Positions 53,154-63,482 are shown, counted from the stretch's first letter. The stretch is 64,000 bases of DNA from Deltaproteobacteria bacterium (GCA_016704445.1 JADJAE010000009.1:124001-188000), one strand, 5' to 3'. Notes: a model not told the origin generated them from the sequence alone. Program-made: numbers and translations.

Positions 53154-56100
53154 TCAGCGGAGGGTGCCGTACCCGAGGAGGCGCGAGGCGTAGCGGGTGG
53201 CGTCGATCAGGCCGACGTAGTTGCGGAAGCGCGTCACGGCGATGGTCTGGCGCTGGCTGTCGGTGCTGGCCGGCACGAGCTGGCCGCGCAGCAGCACGGC
53301 GTCGACCGAGCCGTCGGGGTTGTAGACCGGCTGGTCGCGCTCGTCGACGCGCACCTGGTAGGCGGCCACCAGGAGCTCGTTGGCGTGGGCGATCATGCGC
53401 GACGCGATGCCGCGGTCGATGGCCTCGCCGTCGACCGAGTCGGGGCCGTAGCGACGGGCGACGTAGGTGATGCCCGTCTCGGGGTTGCGGAAGCGAGTGC
53501 GCTCGCTCTCGGCGATGTCCACGGCCTCCGGGCCACCCTCCGTGTAGACGCGCATGCGGTGGATGGTGTCGAGGTTGCTGTTGAGCGAGGAGAACAGCAT
53601 CGACCAGACGACCATCGGGAGCTGCTGGCGGTACCCGATGTTGGGGAAGAGCAGCCGAGAGCCGGCGGGGCGGCGGGGCTCCGCGGGGGCGGTGCGGCTC
53701 CCGACGGTCCAGAGCGGGAGCACGTTGGGCTCGAGCGCCGGGAGCCCGGCGGTGCCGCCGACCGGGACGGTGGGGACGTGCATGGCGACGCTGTCCCAGT
53801 CCTCCGCGAGCACGCCGCCGAGGAGGCGGTCGAAGGCCTGCGGCATGTCGGTGCGGAAGTTCACCTGGAACTCGCGCCCGTCGAGGTAGAGCCCGCGCGA
53901 GATCGACGAGAAGGTCGGCCGCGTGTCGGTCAGCATGATCGCCGCGATGGGCTTCTCCGGGTACGAGCCCGCGTGGATCAGGTACGAGTGGTAGTCCCAC
54001 GACCCGCCCACGCGGTTGTCATACTCCTCGCCGATGAAGCGGCCGTCGACGAGGCCGATCTCGAAGTCGGGCGTGAGGTCGCTGCCAGCCTCGGCCGCGT
54101 CGAAGAGCGGGCGTTGCCCGGGGAGCGCGTCGGCCGCGGGCATCTGCTCGAAGAGGCCTGCCTCGGGCCGCAGGATGACCTTCGCGAAGAAGTCGAAGAT
54201 GTCCGTGCCCGCCACGAGCAGCGGGCGCATCCAGTTGTCGTCGCGCGCGACCTGCTGGTAGGTCGCCGGGCTGAACACCGAGCTGTAGTAGGCCGAGTCG
54301 CGCGCCACGCTCCAGTGGTAGCCGCGCAGGCGGCGGAAGATGTTGCGCGAGAGGTACGCGGGGATGCCCCACTGCGAGAACTCGCGGTTGTTGCGGCGGA
54401 AGTAGAGCGAGGGGTACGTCAGCTCGTACTTGCGGATGCTCGACTGGGTGACCTCGTAGATGTCCGCGCCCTGGTCGAAGTAGTTGATGTGGGGGTAGCC
54501 CGTGCCGATGTCCCACGCGACGCGGTAGCCCCAGCGCAGGTGGTTGCCGCCGGTGTTGGCGTTCGCCCGGGTGCGCCACGAGGGCGCGTCGCGGGTCGAT
54601 CCCGCGGACACCGGGCCGGTCTCGAAGTCCACCATCGCCGCGTGGTCGCGCGGGTGGAGGCGGCAGATCTTGCCGTCGACGAGGCGCCAGGCGTAGCGGG
54701 CCTTCTCCTCGGGGGTGGCGTCGCGGCACTGCGCCGGGTCGAAGATCGCCATCTGCCGGGCGAGCTCGGTGTAGTGGATCGGCAGCACCTGCGCGCCGCC
54801 GTCGAGCACCGGGTCGTCCCAGCGGATCTGGTCGAGGTCCGAGAGCTGCGTGACGAGCCGCTGGCCGTAGTCGTTCTGCCGCTCCGGGGTCATGCCGCCG
54901 CGGGCGGGGTCGGACTCCATGGTCTCCAGCACGCGGCCGTAGAGGATGCCCATGGCGTAGTGGTCATACGAGCCGATGCCGACGGTCTCGTCGAAGCGCT
55001 CCCACTGGTACTCCATGACGGAGGTGTTGCCGAAGTAGTCGATGCCCGCGTGCGGCTCGGAGCCCTCCGCGAGGCCGAGCTCCTCGTCCGACGCCGGGTC
55101 GAGGTACCGCGGACCCATGCAGTTGTCCTGGTTCTGGTCGGCGTTGCGGGTGTTGGCGCAGTTGTTCACCGTGCACACCGGCGTGCAGGTCTGCGTGGCC
55201 GCGCCGTTGCGCGTGCGCAGCTGCCAGTACTGCGGGTTGTAGTTCATCGAGTCGTAGCTCGACACGGGCACGTGGTAGAGCCCGAGCGAGTGGCCGATCT
55301 CGTGGAGCGCGATGCCCTTGTAGGCCTCGATGCGCAGGTCGTTGTAGATGCGCCGCGAGCGCTCGGCGGGCGAGGCGGCGGCGTACTTGCGCGCGAAGTA
55401 CCGCGCGACGCCCTGCAGGTCGACGCTCCCGATCATCGGCGCGGCGCCCATGTCCTGGAAGCAGAACCCGCGGTGCTCGAGGCGCTGCAGCAGCGAGTGC
55501 CAGGTGGTCTCGGCGACCTCCGGGTCCATGCGGCGCAGCGGCGAGGCCTGGTCGAGCAGCGACTGGGTGCGCTGCGAGCGGGGGTCGAAGCCGAGGTTGG
55601 CGAGCCAGCTCTCGTCGACCATGTCGGCCTCGAGGCTGGTGTTGCGCAGCGCGGCCTGGTTGGCCTCGACGCGCGCCGCCGTGCGGGTGGCGCCGGGCGC
55701 AACCGGGGCTGAGTCCTGGAAGGTGCGGTCGTGCTGCGCGAGCGCGGCCGCGGGGGAGGCCTGCGCCTGGGCGCGGAGGCCGAGGTCACGGGCGGCGTTG
55801 GGGCCGTTGACCGCGAGCACGCGCTGGGCGATGTCCTGGTCGCTGAAGCGCCGGCGCTGCTGGCTCGCGGGGTTGCGCACCACGTTGGCGAAGCGCGTCG
55901 AGGCGGCGCCGTTGACGTAGTCCGCGACGTCGAGCTCGCCGAGGGCGAGGAGGATGAAGTCGCGCTGCTGGGCGGCGGCGTACTCGGCCGAGCGGCCGAT
56001 GTTGGTGCCGCCGTTGGAGACGACCTCGCCGGTGAGCGGGTCGTAGCCCCAGTGGGCGATGCCGCCGAAGGGCGCGCGGGTGCGGCCCGGGATGTAGGTG

Positions 56101-57725
56101 ATGTGGTTGAAGCGCACGTCGCCGAGGCGGGCGGCGTAGCCGGGCTCGCGGCAGGCGGAGGAGTCGTCGGCGCGCACCGGGTTGTGGCAGATCACCACCG
56201 CGGGGCCGTTGCTGGCCTTCGGCCGCGCGCCCAGCCAGGCGCCGTCGCCCTGCGGCTCGGTGCCGTTGTCGAAGAACTGCGCGTGGCAGGCCGCGCGGTC
56301 ACCGCCGGTGCGGCGGCACTCGACCTCGCGGGAGTTGGCGATCGCGGACATGATCGCGCGATTCCAGGAGTCGATGATGTCCTCCGAGGCGCCGCGCACG
56401 AAGCGGTTGGAGGCCACCTCGGCGGGGGTCGGGAAGCGGTACGTGTCGTTGCCCTCGGCGCCGGTGACCACCACGTGGTCCTGCATCTCCGGGGGCATGT
56501 CGGTGTTGGTGTAGTAGGCGATCGGGCGCACCACGCGGCTGCGGTACGGGATCGTGCAGCGGTGCATGATGACATCGCACTGCGAGCCCGCGCGGTCGGC
56601 GGCGGTGGAGGCGCCGCACGCATCGGCGGTGCCGTCGTTGTCGGCGTCGGTGTTGGCGCTGCACTCGACCGCGGGCGAGAGGTGCGACCGCTGCCAGAGG
56701 TTGTGGATCATCGCGAAGCGGTGGAAGTTGTGGTCGACGAGGCCGTAGCCGGGGTCGTAGCCGTTGCGCTCGGCGCGCGGCCCGCCGACGAGGTCGTAGG
56801 GCTGGCGGGTGAGCTCGAGGGGCTCGAAGTCGCGGTCCTCCACGCGGCGGAACGATGTGCGGATCACGGTCTCCTGCTGCGCGCAGGAGTACACCGGCCC
56901 GTTGGCGAAGAAGTTCGCGATGAGGCAGGTGGGGATGGGCACGTCGAAGAGGTGCGAGTTCTCCGGGTTGACCAGCCACTTGGAGGTCACGTCCAGGTAG
57001 CCGCCGGGGTGGTTGCGCGGGTTGGTCGCGGCCACGCAGGCGCCGGTGGTGGTGTCGCGCACCATGCCGGGGGTCATCTCGCAGAAGTTGTTGGCGTCCG
57101 GCGAGGCGGGGTTGGTCTCGTTCCAGGCCACCGGGGAGAAGGACATCTCGCCGAAGACCGAGCCGTACCAGACCCACGACCAGTCGGGGTTGTTCACGAG
57201 GTTTCGCGACCAGTCGACGCGGATGAAATCGCGCTGGTGCCAGCGCCGGTCGGTGGAGTTCTCCTCGACGACGTTGATCTCCTCGCCGGTGGTCGGGTTG
57301 TACGCGCGGCGCTGGTCGAAGTGGCTCTCGATGCGGTACGCCGCGACGATGACGCCGTGCGGGGTTCGCTGCGCGCTCGCGGCGCGGCCCTCGCTGCCCT
57401 CGACGTACTCGTACGACTTGCGCGCCAGCAGGAAGTCCTCCTGGATCTCCCAGCGGATGCGGTCGACGTCGTCGTAGGTGCCGACGGGCATCATCGAGTT
57501 GTCGGCGGTGCCGTCGACGACGAAGTTGTTGGCGTAGAACTCCGGGTCGTCGGCCTGGTCGGTGTAGTTCGCGCCGACGAAGAACGACTTGGGCAGCGCG
57601 TTCTCGCGGACTCGGTTGATGGGGTCGCGCTCCTGCGCGCAGTCCATGCCACCGGCCGAGAGGGCGGTGAGGCAGAGCACCGCGAGCGAGCGCCAGGGGG
57701 TGCGAAGTACCGGAGTACGGGCCAT
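53154..57725 (-). CDS. Large zinc-dependent metalloprotease (zincin, DUF5117-like)
   Basis: 1523 residues from ATG 57725 with AAGGAG upstream. The N-terminus (LAVLCLTALSAGGMDC) is a secretion signal, possibly lipoprotein. Zincin active site HEIGHSLGLYH near residue 808 (HExxHxxGxxH, three zinc His) with a Met-turn in GNTSVMEYQWERF. Large flanking parts contain VVDGTADNSMMPVGTYDD, many Cys in the VCTVNNCANTRNADQNQDN region, and long stretches of antiparallel-strand type. The motif arrangement resembles DUF5117/DUF4953 metalloproteases, which are usually about 850 residues, so this protein is nearly twice as long. Secreted or surface protease; target unknown. Confidence 0.85.
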   Translation of the reverse strand: MARTPVLRTPWRSLAVLCLTALSAGGMDCAQERDPINRVRENALPKSFFVGANYTDQADDPEFYANNFVVDGTADNSMMPVGTYDDVDRIRWEIQEDFLLARKSYEYVEGSEGRAASAQRTPHGVIVAAYRIESHFDQRRAYNPTTGEEINVVEENSTDRRWHQRDFIRVDWSRNLVNNPDWSWVWYGSVFGEMSFSPVAWNETNPASPDANNFCEMTPGMVRDTTTGACVAATNPRNHPGGYLDVTSKWLVNPENSHLFDVPIPTCLIANFFANGPVYSCAQQETVIRTSFRRVEDRDFEPLELTRQPYDLVGGPRAERNGYDPGYGLVDHNFHRFAMIHNLWQRSHLSPAVECSANTDADNDGTADACGASTAADRAGSQCDVIMHRCTIPYRSRVVRPIAYYTNTDMPPEMQDHVVVTGAEGNDTYRFPTPAEVASNRFVRGASEDIIDSWNRAIMSAIANSREVECRRTGGDRAACHAQFFDNGTEPQGDGAWLGARPKASNGPAVVICHNPVRADDSSACREPGYAARLGDVRFNHITYIPGRTRAPFGGIAHWGYDPLTGEVVSNGGTNIGRSAEYAAAQQRDFILLALGELDVADYVNGAASTRFANVVRNPASQQRRRFSDQDIAQRVLAVNGPNAARDLGLRAQAQASPAAALAQHDRTFQDSAPVAPGATRTAARVEANQAALRNTSLEADMVDESWLANLGFDPRSQRTQSLLDQASPLRRMDPEVAETTWHSLLQRLEHRGFCFQDMGAAPMIGSVDLQGVARYFARKYAAASPAERSRRIYNDLRIEAYKGIALHEIGHSLGLYHVPVSSYDSMNYNPQYWQLRTRNGAATQTCTPVCTVNNCANTRNADQNQDNCMGPRYLDPASDEELGLAEGSEPHAGIDYFGNTSVMEYQWERFDETVGIGSYDHYAMGILYGRVLETMESDPARGGMTPERQNDYGQRLVTQLSDLDQIRWDDPVLDGGAQVLPIHYTELARQMAIFDPAQCRDATPEEKARYAWRLVDGKICRLHPRDHAAMVDFETGPVSAGSTRDAPSWRTRANANTGGNHLRWGYRVAWDIGTGYPHINYFDQGADIYEVTQSSIRKYELTYPSLYFRRNNREFSQWGIPAYLSRNIFRRLRGYHWSVARDSAYYSSVFSPATYQQVARDDNWMRPLLVAGTDIFDFFAKVILRPEAGLFEQMPAADALPGQRPLFDAAEAGSDLTPDFEIGLVDGRFIGEEYDNRVGGSWDYHSYLIHAGSYPEKPIAAIMLTDTRPTFSSISRGLYLDGREFQVNFRTDMPQAFDRLLGGVLAEDWDSVAMHVPTVPVGGTAGLPALEPNVLPLWTVGSRTAPAEPRRPAGSRLLFPNIGYRQQLPMVVWSMLFSSLNSNLDTIHRMRVYTEGGPEAVDIAESERTRFRNPETGITYVARRYGPDSVDGEAIDRGIASRMIAHANELLVAAYQVRVDERDQPVYNPDGSVDAVLLRGQLVPASTDSQRQTIAVTRFRNYVGLIDATRYASRLLGYGTLR

Positions 57726-57863
57726 GGGGAGGAATAGCTCCTTCAACGGGGACGTTGGGTGGGCGATGCGCGGGCGTCCCGACCGGAGGGCAGACGCCCG
57801 ACGGCGGAGACAGAAGCGGGGCGGACGCTACTACGGCTTACCCCGGGGGGTGAACCACCGGGG

Positions 57864-59264
57864 TCAATGCGAGCTGATCGGGACCTCCGCGCCGACGCGG
57901 CGTCCGTTGGCGTCGAGGCGGGCGAAGCGCAGGGTGATGCCGTCGGTGTCGAGCTGGGTCCAGGCGGCGGCGTAGGTCCGGCCGTTCCAGGCGAGCGTGC
58001 CGAGGGCGCCCAGGGAGGCGCGGCCGTTGAGCTGGGTGAGCGAGCCGACGAGGGCCCCCGAGGCGTCGAGCCGACCGAACTGCACCGTCGGGGTCTCGTC
58101 GTCGAGGCGGGTGAACACCAGGCCGTGCTGGGCCCCCGCGGCGACCAGCGAAGGCTCGACGTTCAACGCGCGGCGGTCGGTCACGGCCTTGCGGGGCAGC
58201 GCCGCGCCCGAGCTGGAGACCCCGGCGAAGACCAGGCCGTTGCGGAAGGTGTCGTCGGCGTCGTCGAACTGGTCTTCCCAGACGGCGCCCACCTGGCCGT
58301 CGACGGCGTCGAGGGCGATCGAGCCGTTGCGTCCCGCGTGGGCGTCGAGGCGCACCGCGGGAGCGACGGCGCCGTCGGCCGAGACGCGGGCGACGAAGGT
58401 CTCGGCGCGCTCGTCGCGGGGGACGAAGTGGTTCCAGCCGACGGAGAAGCCGCCGCCGAGGGGGGCGAGGCCGACCATCCCGAGCACGAGCTGGTTCGCG
58501 GCGACGGTGATCGGCGCGGCGATCGCTCCCTCCTGACCGAAGCGCGCGAGGCGCACGCTGATCTGGCTCGACGCGCTGGCGGAGAAATACCCGACCCCGT
58601 ATTGCGCCCCCGCGGCGACGACGGTGGAGAGCACCGCGAACTCGCCGTCGAGCGAGACCGGGGCGCCCTGCGGTCGGCCGCTGGGATCGAGGCGCAGCAC
58701 CTGGCTGGCGATGCCGTCCTCGCTGACGTCGAGCCAGCCCACGGCCCAGCCCCCCGGGCCGCGGGCGACGCGCGGGCGCAGCCGCAAGGCCCCCCCGCGG
58801 GTGAGCTGCACCGGGGCGCCGCGGCGCTTGCCCTCGGCGTCGAGGCGCGCGAACCAGATGTCCGCGGTCTCCTCGCTCACGGCGGTCCACACGACGCCGT
58901 AGCCGTCGCCGTCGACGGCGAGGTGCGGGTACACGTTGACGCTCTCGTCCCGGGGGGCGACCTCGCGGATGCGAGCGCCCAGGCGCAGCGGGTCGACGCA
59001 GCGATCGCCGGCGCCGCACATGGCGTCGGTGACGCAGGCGACGCGGCCGGCGGCGCAGTGCCCGAGCGACCAGGCGACGGCGCGGGGCTGCGCGCGGGCT
59101 ACCGGCGGCGGTGGCGTCGGGGCGCAGGGGTGGAGCGCGGCGAGGGCGACGGCGCCGACCCCGAGGGCGCCCGCGAGGAGGGCCGAGCGCCGTACGGCGG
59201 CGGCTCCGAAGCGCTGGCGGGCGAGGTGGAGGGTGAGGCCAACGATGGAATCCGGTCGACGCAT
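57864..59264 (-). CDS. Secreted propeller-like repeat protein
   Basis: 466 residues from ATG 59264 (AGGAG 10 bp upstream). Signal or anchor helix LLAGALGVGAVALAAL, then a short Cys segment (CAAGRVACVTDAMCGAGDRC) and about seven repeats of the kind IWFARLDAEGKRRGAPVQLT, with GVVWTAVSEE, WAVGWLDVSEDG, YGVGYFSASASS and FSVGWNHFVPRD. Each repeat has RLD/G-R, A/G-x-P-x-x-L, W/G-x-x-W patterns, consistent with beta-propeller blades common in myxobacterial outer-surface proteins. Function unknown. It is 138 bp upstream of the metalloprotease gene on the same strand and could be co-transcribed. Confidence 0.7.
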   Translation of the reverse strand: MRRPDSIVGLTLHLARQRFGAAAVRRSALLAGALGVGAVALAALHPCAPTPPPPVARAQPRAVAWSLGHCAAGRVACVTDAMCGAGDRCVDPLRLGARIREVAPRDESVNVYPHLAVDGDGYGVVWTAVSEETADIWFARLDAEGKRRGAPVQLTRGGALRLRPRVARGPGGWAVGWLDVSEDGIASQVLRLDPSGRPQGAPVSLDGEFAVLSTVVAAGAQYGVGYFSASASSQISVRLARFGQEGAIAAPITVAANQLVLGMVGLAPLGGGFSVGWNHFVPRDERAETFVARVSADGAVAPAVRLDAHAGRNGSIALDAVDGQVGAVWEDQFDDADDTFRNGLVFAGVSSSGAALPRKAVTDRRALNVEPSLVAAGAQHGLVFTRLDDETPTVQFGRLDASGALVGSLTQLNGRASLGALGTLAWNGRTYAAAWTQLDTDGITLRFARLDANGRRVGAEVPISSH

Positions 59265-59360
59265 CGGGTTTTGCTCCTGGCGGGCGGTCGGTAGAGGGCG
59301 GCGGAGCCTATCACCCGGAGCTGACGCCGCCGTCCCCGGCGATGCTATGAAGAATCGACG

Positions 59361-60218
59361 ATGCTGAACGAGCGACAGGACGAGGTGGTGCGGGCGATCA
59401 CGGACGACGGGTCGTTCCGCGTGGTGGCGCTGCGGACGACGGACACGGTGAAGGCGATCGTGGCCGCGCAGCGGGTGAAGGGCGACGAGGCCCGCTGGCT
59501 CGGCGAGCTGGTGACCGGGACCATCATGGTGCGCGAGACGATGGCGCCCGACCTTCGGGTGCAGGGCGTGCTGCAGTCGGCGGTGGGGCGCGACGCGCTC
59601 ATCGCGGACTCGCACCCCGACGGCGGCGCCCGGGCGCTGGTGCAGCGCACCCGGGGCGGAGCGCTGGTGCTGGGTGACGGCGCGGTGCTGCAGGTGACCC
59701 GCACGCTCCCTCGGGGCAGCGCCCACAAGGGCGTGGTGCGCATCACCGGCTCGGGCGGCGTGTCGGCGTCGCTGATGGCCTACCTCCAGGAGTCCGAGCA
59801 GGTGGCCTCGGCGATCGCGGTGAGCACGGTGATGGACGGCGACGAGGTGGTGGCCGCGGGGGGCTACCTGGTGCAGCTGCTGCCCGAGCTGGGGGAGGGG
59901 CAGCTCGCGGTGATGACGGCGCGGCTCGAGGATTTTCCCCCGATGTCGACGCTCTTGAAGGACGACGAGACGACGCCGAAGACCCTGCTGGCGGAGCTGC
60001 TCTACCTGATGCCCTATGCGGTGGTGGGCTCCGGGGCGGTGCGGTACCAGTGCCGGTGCGACTCGCAGCGGCTGAGGGCGACGCTCTCCACGCTGCCCCC
60101 GGCGGAGCTCGAGTCGCTCATCGCCGAGGGCAAGGACCTCGAGATCGAGTGCGACTACTGCCACGTCGAGTACCGCTTCCCGGTGAGCGAGCTCAAGACG
60201 CTGCTGACGGTCGACTGA
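59361..60218 (+). CDS. hslO: Redox-regulated chaperone Hsp33
   Basis: 285 residues. Zinc/redox switch motif C-x-C at residues 231 and 233 (CRCDSQRL) and C-x2-C at 264 and 267 (CDYC). Oxidation releases zinc and unfolds this part to turn on holdase activity under HOCl or peroxide stress. The N-terminal core contains GELVTGTIMVRETMAPDLRV and GVVRITGSGGVSASLMAYLQ in the family arrangement. It is divergent from the repeat protein gene by 96 bp. Start at ATG 59361. Confidence 0.95.
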   Translation: MLNERQDEVVRAITDDGSFRVVALRTTDTVKAIVAAQRVKGDEARWLGELVTGTIMVRETMAPDLRVQGVLQSAVGRDALIADSHPDGGARALVQRTRGGALVLGDGAVLQVTRTLPRGSAHKGVVRITGSGGVSASLMAYLQESEQVASAIAVSTVMDGDEVVAAGGYLVQLLPELGEGQLAVMTARLEDFPPMSTLLKDDETTPKTLLAELLYLMPYAVVGSGAVRYQCRCDSQRLRATLSTLPPAELESLIAEGKDLEIECDYCHVEYRFPVSELKTLLTVD

Positions 60219-60369
60219 AAGCAGATACTGGGAGGGGGCCTGTTGGTGGGCCGCGGGGGCGTGGTGTATCGTCCGCCCGACCGACGCGGAGCGGTGTCCG
60301 TTGGAAGAGTCCAGCGGACCAGACGCGCTGCTTCGGCTGAGCGATAGACCCCCTGAACGGAGTTCGAGC

Positions 60370-63075
60370 ATGAGCGAAGCGCCGCGCGCCGAGGTGGAGC
60401 TTGTTTTCGAGGGACCTGGCGGTGGCTGGCGGCCCGTGCACGTCTTCATCGACGAGGGCATGTCCCGCCTCTACGAGGCCTCGTTGGTCCTGGCCAACCG
60501 CAACGTCGGGGCCAACGTCGAGGAGCTGTTCGAGCGCAACGTCAGCCTGGAGATCCAGCGCGGCTCGGTGAGCCGACCGTTGAAGGGCATCGTGCGCCGG
60601 GTCGAAGACCTCGGCTCCACCGGGATGTACCGCTTCGCGCGCATCGTGGTGGTCCCGTCGCTCTGGACGCTCTCCAAGCGGGTCAACTCTCGCATCTGGC
60701 AGGACGTCAACGTCCTCACGATCATCCAGGAGGTGCTGAAGGACGCCGGGGTCTACCAGGGCAACGGCACCATGGCCTACGAGGGCGCGCTCGATCAGCT
60801 CCCGCCCCGCGAGAACTGCGTGCAGTACCGCGAGACCGACCTCGACTTCGTGCAGCGGCTGCTCGAGGAGGAGGGCGTCTCCTACTACTTCAAGCACGAC
60901 GGCGACGCGGAGACCTGGCAGCTCGTCGAGGACGGCCACTCGTGGGAGGCGGTCCCGACGATGGACGGCGCCGCGGTGAGCGTCATCGACGGGGCGGGCT
61001 CCTCGACGGCGGGCTCGGAGACCGTGCTCTGGTTCGACTGGCACCGCCGCACCGGCACCACCGGCGTGCTGCTGCGCGACTTCGATTTCACGCACCCCCG
61101 CGCGGTGCTCGACATGAGCCCCCGCAGCCCCGGCGACGGCGGCCTTCGCCCGGTCTACGACTACCCCGCGCGCTTCACCCTCGGCGCCTACGACGACGAC
61201 GCCCACGTCTACCGGCCGCACCACGGCCAGCGGCGCTCGCGCGTCCGCTACGAGGAGACGCAGGTCGAGAACAAGGTCGGCCACGGTCGCAGCACCGTCA
61301 CGGGCTTCTGGCCCGGCCGCGGGCTCTCCATGACCGGCCACCAGCGGGCCGAGCTCGACCGCAACTACGTGCTCCTGAAGGTGCAGCACCACGTCGCGGC
61401 CTGGGGAGACATCCCCGACGACATCCGCGAGAGCGAGCACGTGAAGTCGCTGCTGCGCACCTTCGACGCGGAGACCGAGAGCATCCCGTCGGGCGGCTCG
61501 GCGGTGTCGACCCGGTACTGGAACACCTTCGAGTGCGTGGCCTCGGACACGCCCATCCGGCCCGAGCTCGACACGCCGCGGCCGCTGGTGCACGGGCCGC
61601 AGACGGCGCTCGTGATCGCGGCGCCGGGCGAGGACGAGGAGGAGATCTCCACGGACTTCCACGGCCGCGTCCTGGTGCGCTTCCACTGGGATCGCCCGGA
61701 GCTTCGGGGCTCGTCGCAGAGCGGCTCGAAGTCTTCGTGCTGGATGCGCGTGGCGCAGAGCTGGGCGGGCGCGGCGTGGGGGTCGATGTTCATCCCGCGC
61801 ATCGGGATGGAGGTCGTGGTGACCTTCCTCGAGGGCGACCCCGACCGGCCGCTCGTCACGGGCTGCGTCTACAACGGCGAGAACAACACGCCGTACCCGC
61901 TGCCCGCGGAGAAGACCAAGAGCACCATCAAGACCAGCTCGTCCAAGGGGTCGCAGGGCTTCAACGAGCTGCGCTTCGAGGACCTCAAGGACAACGAGCA
62001 GATCTTCATCCACGCGCAGCGCGACATGGACTCCGTGGTGCGCCACGACCAGACGCTGGTGGTGGGCCACGACCGCACGAAGACCATCCAGGGGATGGAG
62101 CACGTGACGGTGCAGAAGGACCGCATCACCAGCATCGTGCAGAACGACTCGCTGGACGTGGAGGGCAACAGCTCCATCGCGGTGCACGGCGGGGCGGGCG
62201 CCTCGCTGCGGGTCGACACGCACTTCGCGGTCACCGCGGAGTCGAGCATGGGCTTCAAGGTGGGCGACTCCAGCATCATGCTGCTGCCCAACAAGATCAC
62301 GATCAACTCGCCGACGATTCACGTCATCGGCGGCTCGCTGGTGAACATCAACGGCGCGCTGGTGAAGATCAACTGCGGCGAGACCGCGAGCAACACCATC
62401 GCCGTGCAGGAGACGGCCGCGGCGGCGGCGGTGAACCTCCAGGGCACCGCGGGCGGCCTGCTCGCGAAGCTCAAGAACGCCATCAACCCGGCGCAGATCG
62501 CCGAAGCGGTGGACAAGGGGCTGAAGAAGCTCCTCGCCAAGGCGGGCGTCCCGGACCGCATCGCCGAGCGCCTGCAGGGCCTCGCGAAGACCACGGTGAC
62601 GGAGCTCGCGACGGCCCTGAAGGAGGGGCGCAAGCCGGACTTCACGAAGCTCCGCGAGGAGGCCCTCGCGATCGGCGAGGCGGAGATCACCAAAGGGGTT
62701 CAGGCGCTCGTCGGCGAGTCCTTCAAGACCCTGGAGAACAACCCCAGGGTGAAGTCCAGCCCGCTGCTCACCGGCCTGGTGAAGGAGATGAAGGGCGTCA
62801 CGACCACCGCGGCGACGTGGGGCGTGCTGCGGGCGGTGCACCTTGACCAGGGCATGGCGCGCGACCCGTTCTGGACGGTGCTGAAGCAGCGCAACGGCGC
62901 GGACGTGGCGGCCTTCCTCAAGGGTCCCGCGCTCGAGGCGGGCCGCGGGGTGCTGCAGTCCTGGATCGACGAGCGTGGCCTTCCCCCGAAGGCGGCCAAG
63001 CTGGCGGCGCAGGGCATGAAGCAGCTCGACAAGATCATCTCGAAGCAGGTCGACCGGCTCTTCCTGCCGGGCTGA
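60370..63075 (+). CDS. vgrG: Type VI secretion tip protein VgrG with C-terminal extension
   Basis: 901 residues from ATG 60370. Phage gp27-like base (about 15-400, including GMSRLYEASLVLANRN, DFVQRLLEEEGVSYYFKHDG) then the gp5-like OB segment (about 432-515, VLVRFHWDRPELRGSSQSG; WGSMFIPRIGMEVVVTFLEG; DRPLVTGCVYNG). A beta-prism region (about 525-680) has repeated gp5-type residues (TSSSKGSQGFNELRFEDLKD). The last 210 residues (after ETAAAAAVNLQG) are mostly helical (LLAKLKNAINPAQIAEAVDK to KAAKLAAQGMKQLDKII). This is longer than core VgrG and is either an effector or an effector-binding adaptor; it has no known catalytic motif. Two small genes follow closely. Confidence 0.93.
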   Translation: MSEAPRAEVELVFEGPGGGWRPVHVFIDEGMSRLYEASLVLANRNVGANVEELFERNVSLEIQRGSVSRPLKGIVRRVEDLGSTGMYRFARIVVVPSLWTLSKRVNSRIWQDVNVLTIIQEVLKDAGVYQGNGTMAYEGALDQLPPRENCVQYRETDLDFVQRLLEEEGVSYYFKHDGDAETWQLVEDGHSWEAVPTMDGAAVSVIDGAGSSTAGSETVLWFDWHRRTGTTGVLLRDFDFTHPRAVLDMSPRSPGDGGLRPVYDYPARFTLGAYDDDAHVYRPHHGQRRSRVRYEETQVENKVGHGRSTVTGFWPGRGLSMTGHQRAELDRNYVLLKVQHHVAAWGDIPDDIRESEHVKSLLRTFDAETESIPSGGSAVSTRYWNTFECVASDTPIRPELDTPRPLVHGPQTALVIAAPGEDEEEISTDFHGRVLVRFHWDRPELRGSSQSGSKSSCWMRVAQSWAGAAWGSMFIPRIGMEVVVTFLEGDPDRPLVTGCVYNGENNTPYPLPAEKTKSTIKTSSSKGSQGFNELRFEDLKDNEQIFIHAQRDMDSVVRHDQTLVVGHDRTKTIQGMEHVTVQKDRITSIVQNDSLDVEGNSSIAVHGGAGASLRVDTHFAVTAESSMGFKVGDSSIMLLPNKITINSPTIHVIGGSLVNINGALVKINCGETASNTIAVQETAAAAAVNLQGTAGGLLAKLKNAINPAQIAEAVDKGLKKLLAKAGVPDRIAERLQGLAKTTVTELATALKEGRKPDFTKLREEALAIGEAEITKGVQALVGESFKTLENNPRVKSSPLLTGLVKEMKGVTTTAATWGVLRAVHLDQGMARDPFWTVLKQRNGADVAAFLKGPALEAGRGVLQSWIDERGLPPKAAKLAAQGMKQLDKIISKQVDRLFLPG

Positions 63076-63087
63076 GAGGTCGTCACC

Positions 63088-63471
63088 GTGCTGGTCATTC
63101 GCCAGGCGCAGATGGACGCCCTCGCCCGTTCGGCGATGGAGCCCTTCGTGGAGAACGTCATCGGGCACCTCCGCCGGGTGTGGCCGGAGGAGTGCGCGGC
63201 GATGGGCGAGGAGGGCCTCGAGGCCTTCGTCGCCCGCGGCATGGCGAAGTGCGAGCGCTACGAGATCGATACGGAGTACGACGTCGGGCGCTTCTGCGAC
63301 CTGATGCTGCTCCTCACGCTGGACTTCGATGAGGACCCGAACATCCCGTGGGCGCAGGACATCCTGACGTCACCGGGCTTCGACGGGCGGGTGAAGGTCG
63401 ATCAGCTGATGGAGCGCACCGAGACGCTCTGCCAGGACATGATCGACGCGATCGACGCGATCGAGGAGTAG
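63088..63471 (+). CDS. Conserved T6SS-associated small protein
   Basis: 127 residues, GTG start 12 bp after vgrG. Helical, with LVIRQAQMDALARSAMEPFV at the start, CAAMGEEGLEAFVARGMAKC, YEIDTEYDVGRFCDLMLLL, and FDEDPNIPWAQDILTSPGFD. The ... R-Q-x-Q-M ... Y-x-I-x-x-E-x-D-V-x-x-F/Y-x-D-L-M-x-x ... D-P-x-x-P-W-A pattern recurs in proteins next to vgrG and PAAR genes and may be a chaperone or adaptor for the cargo; this link is from memory, not a search. It is 11 bp upstream of the next gene. Confidence 0.7.
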   Translation: MLVIRQAQMDALARSAMEPFVENVIGHLRRVWPEECAAMGEEGLEAFVARGMAKCERYEIDTEYDVGRFCDLMLLLTLDFDEDPNIPWAQDILTSPGFDGRVKVDQLMERTETLCQDMIDAIDAIEE

Positions 63472-63482
63472 GAGCGTCCGCG

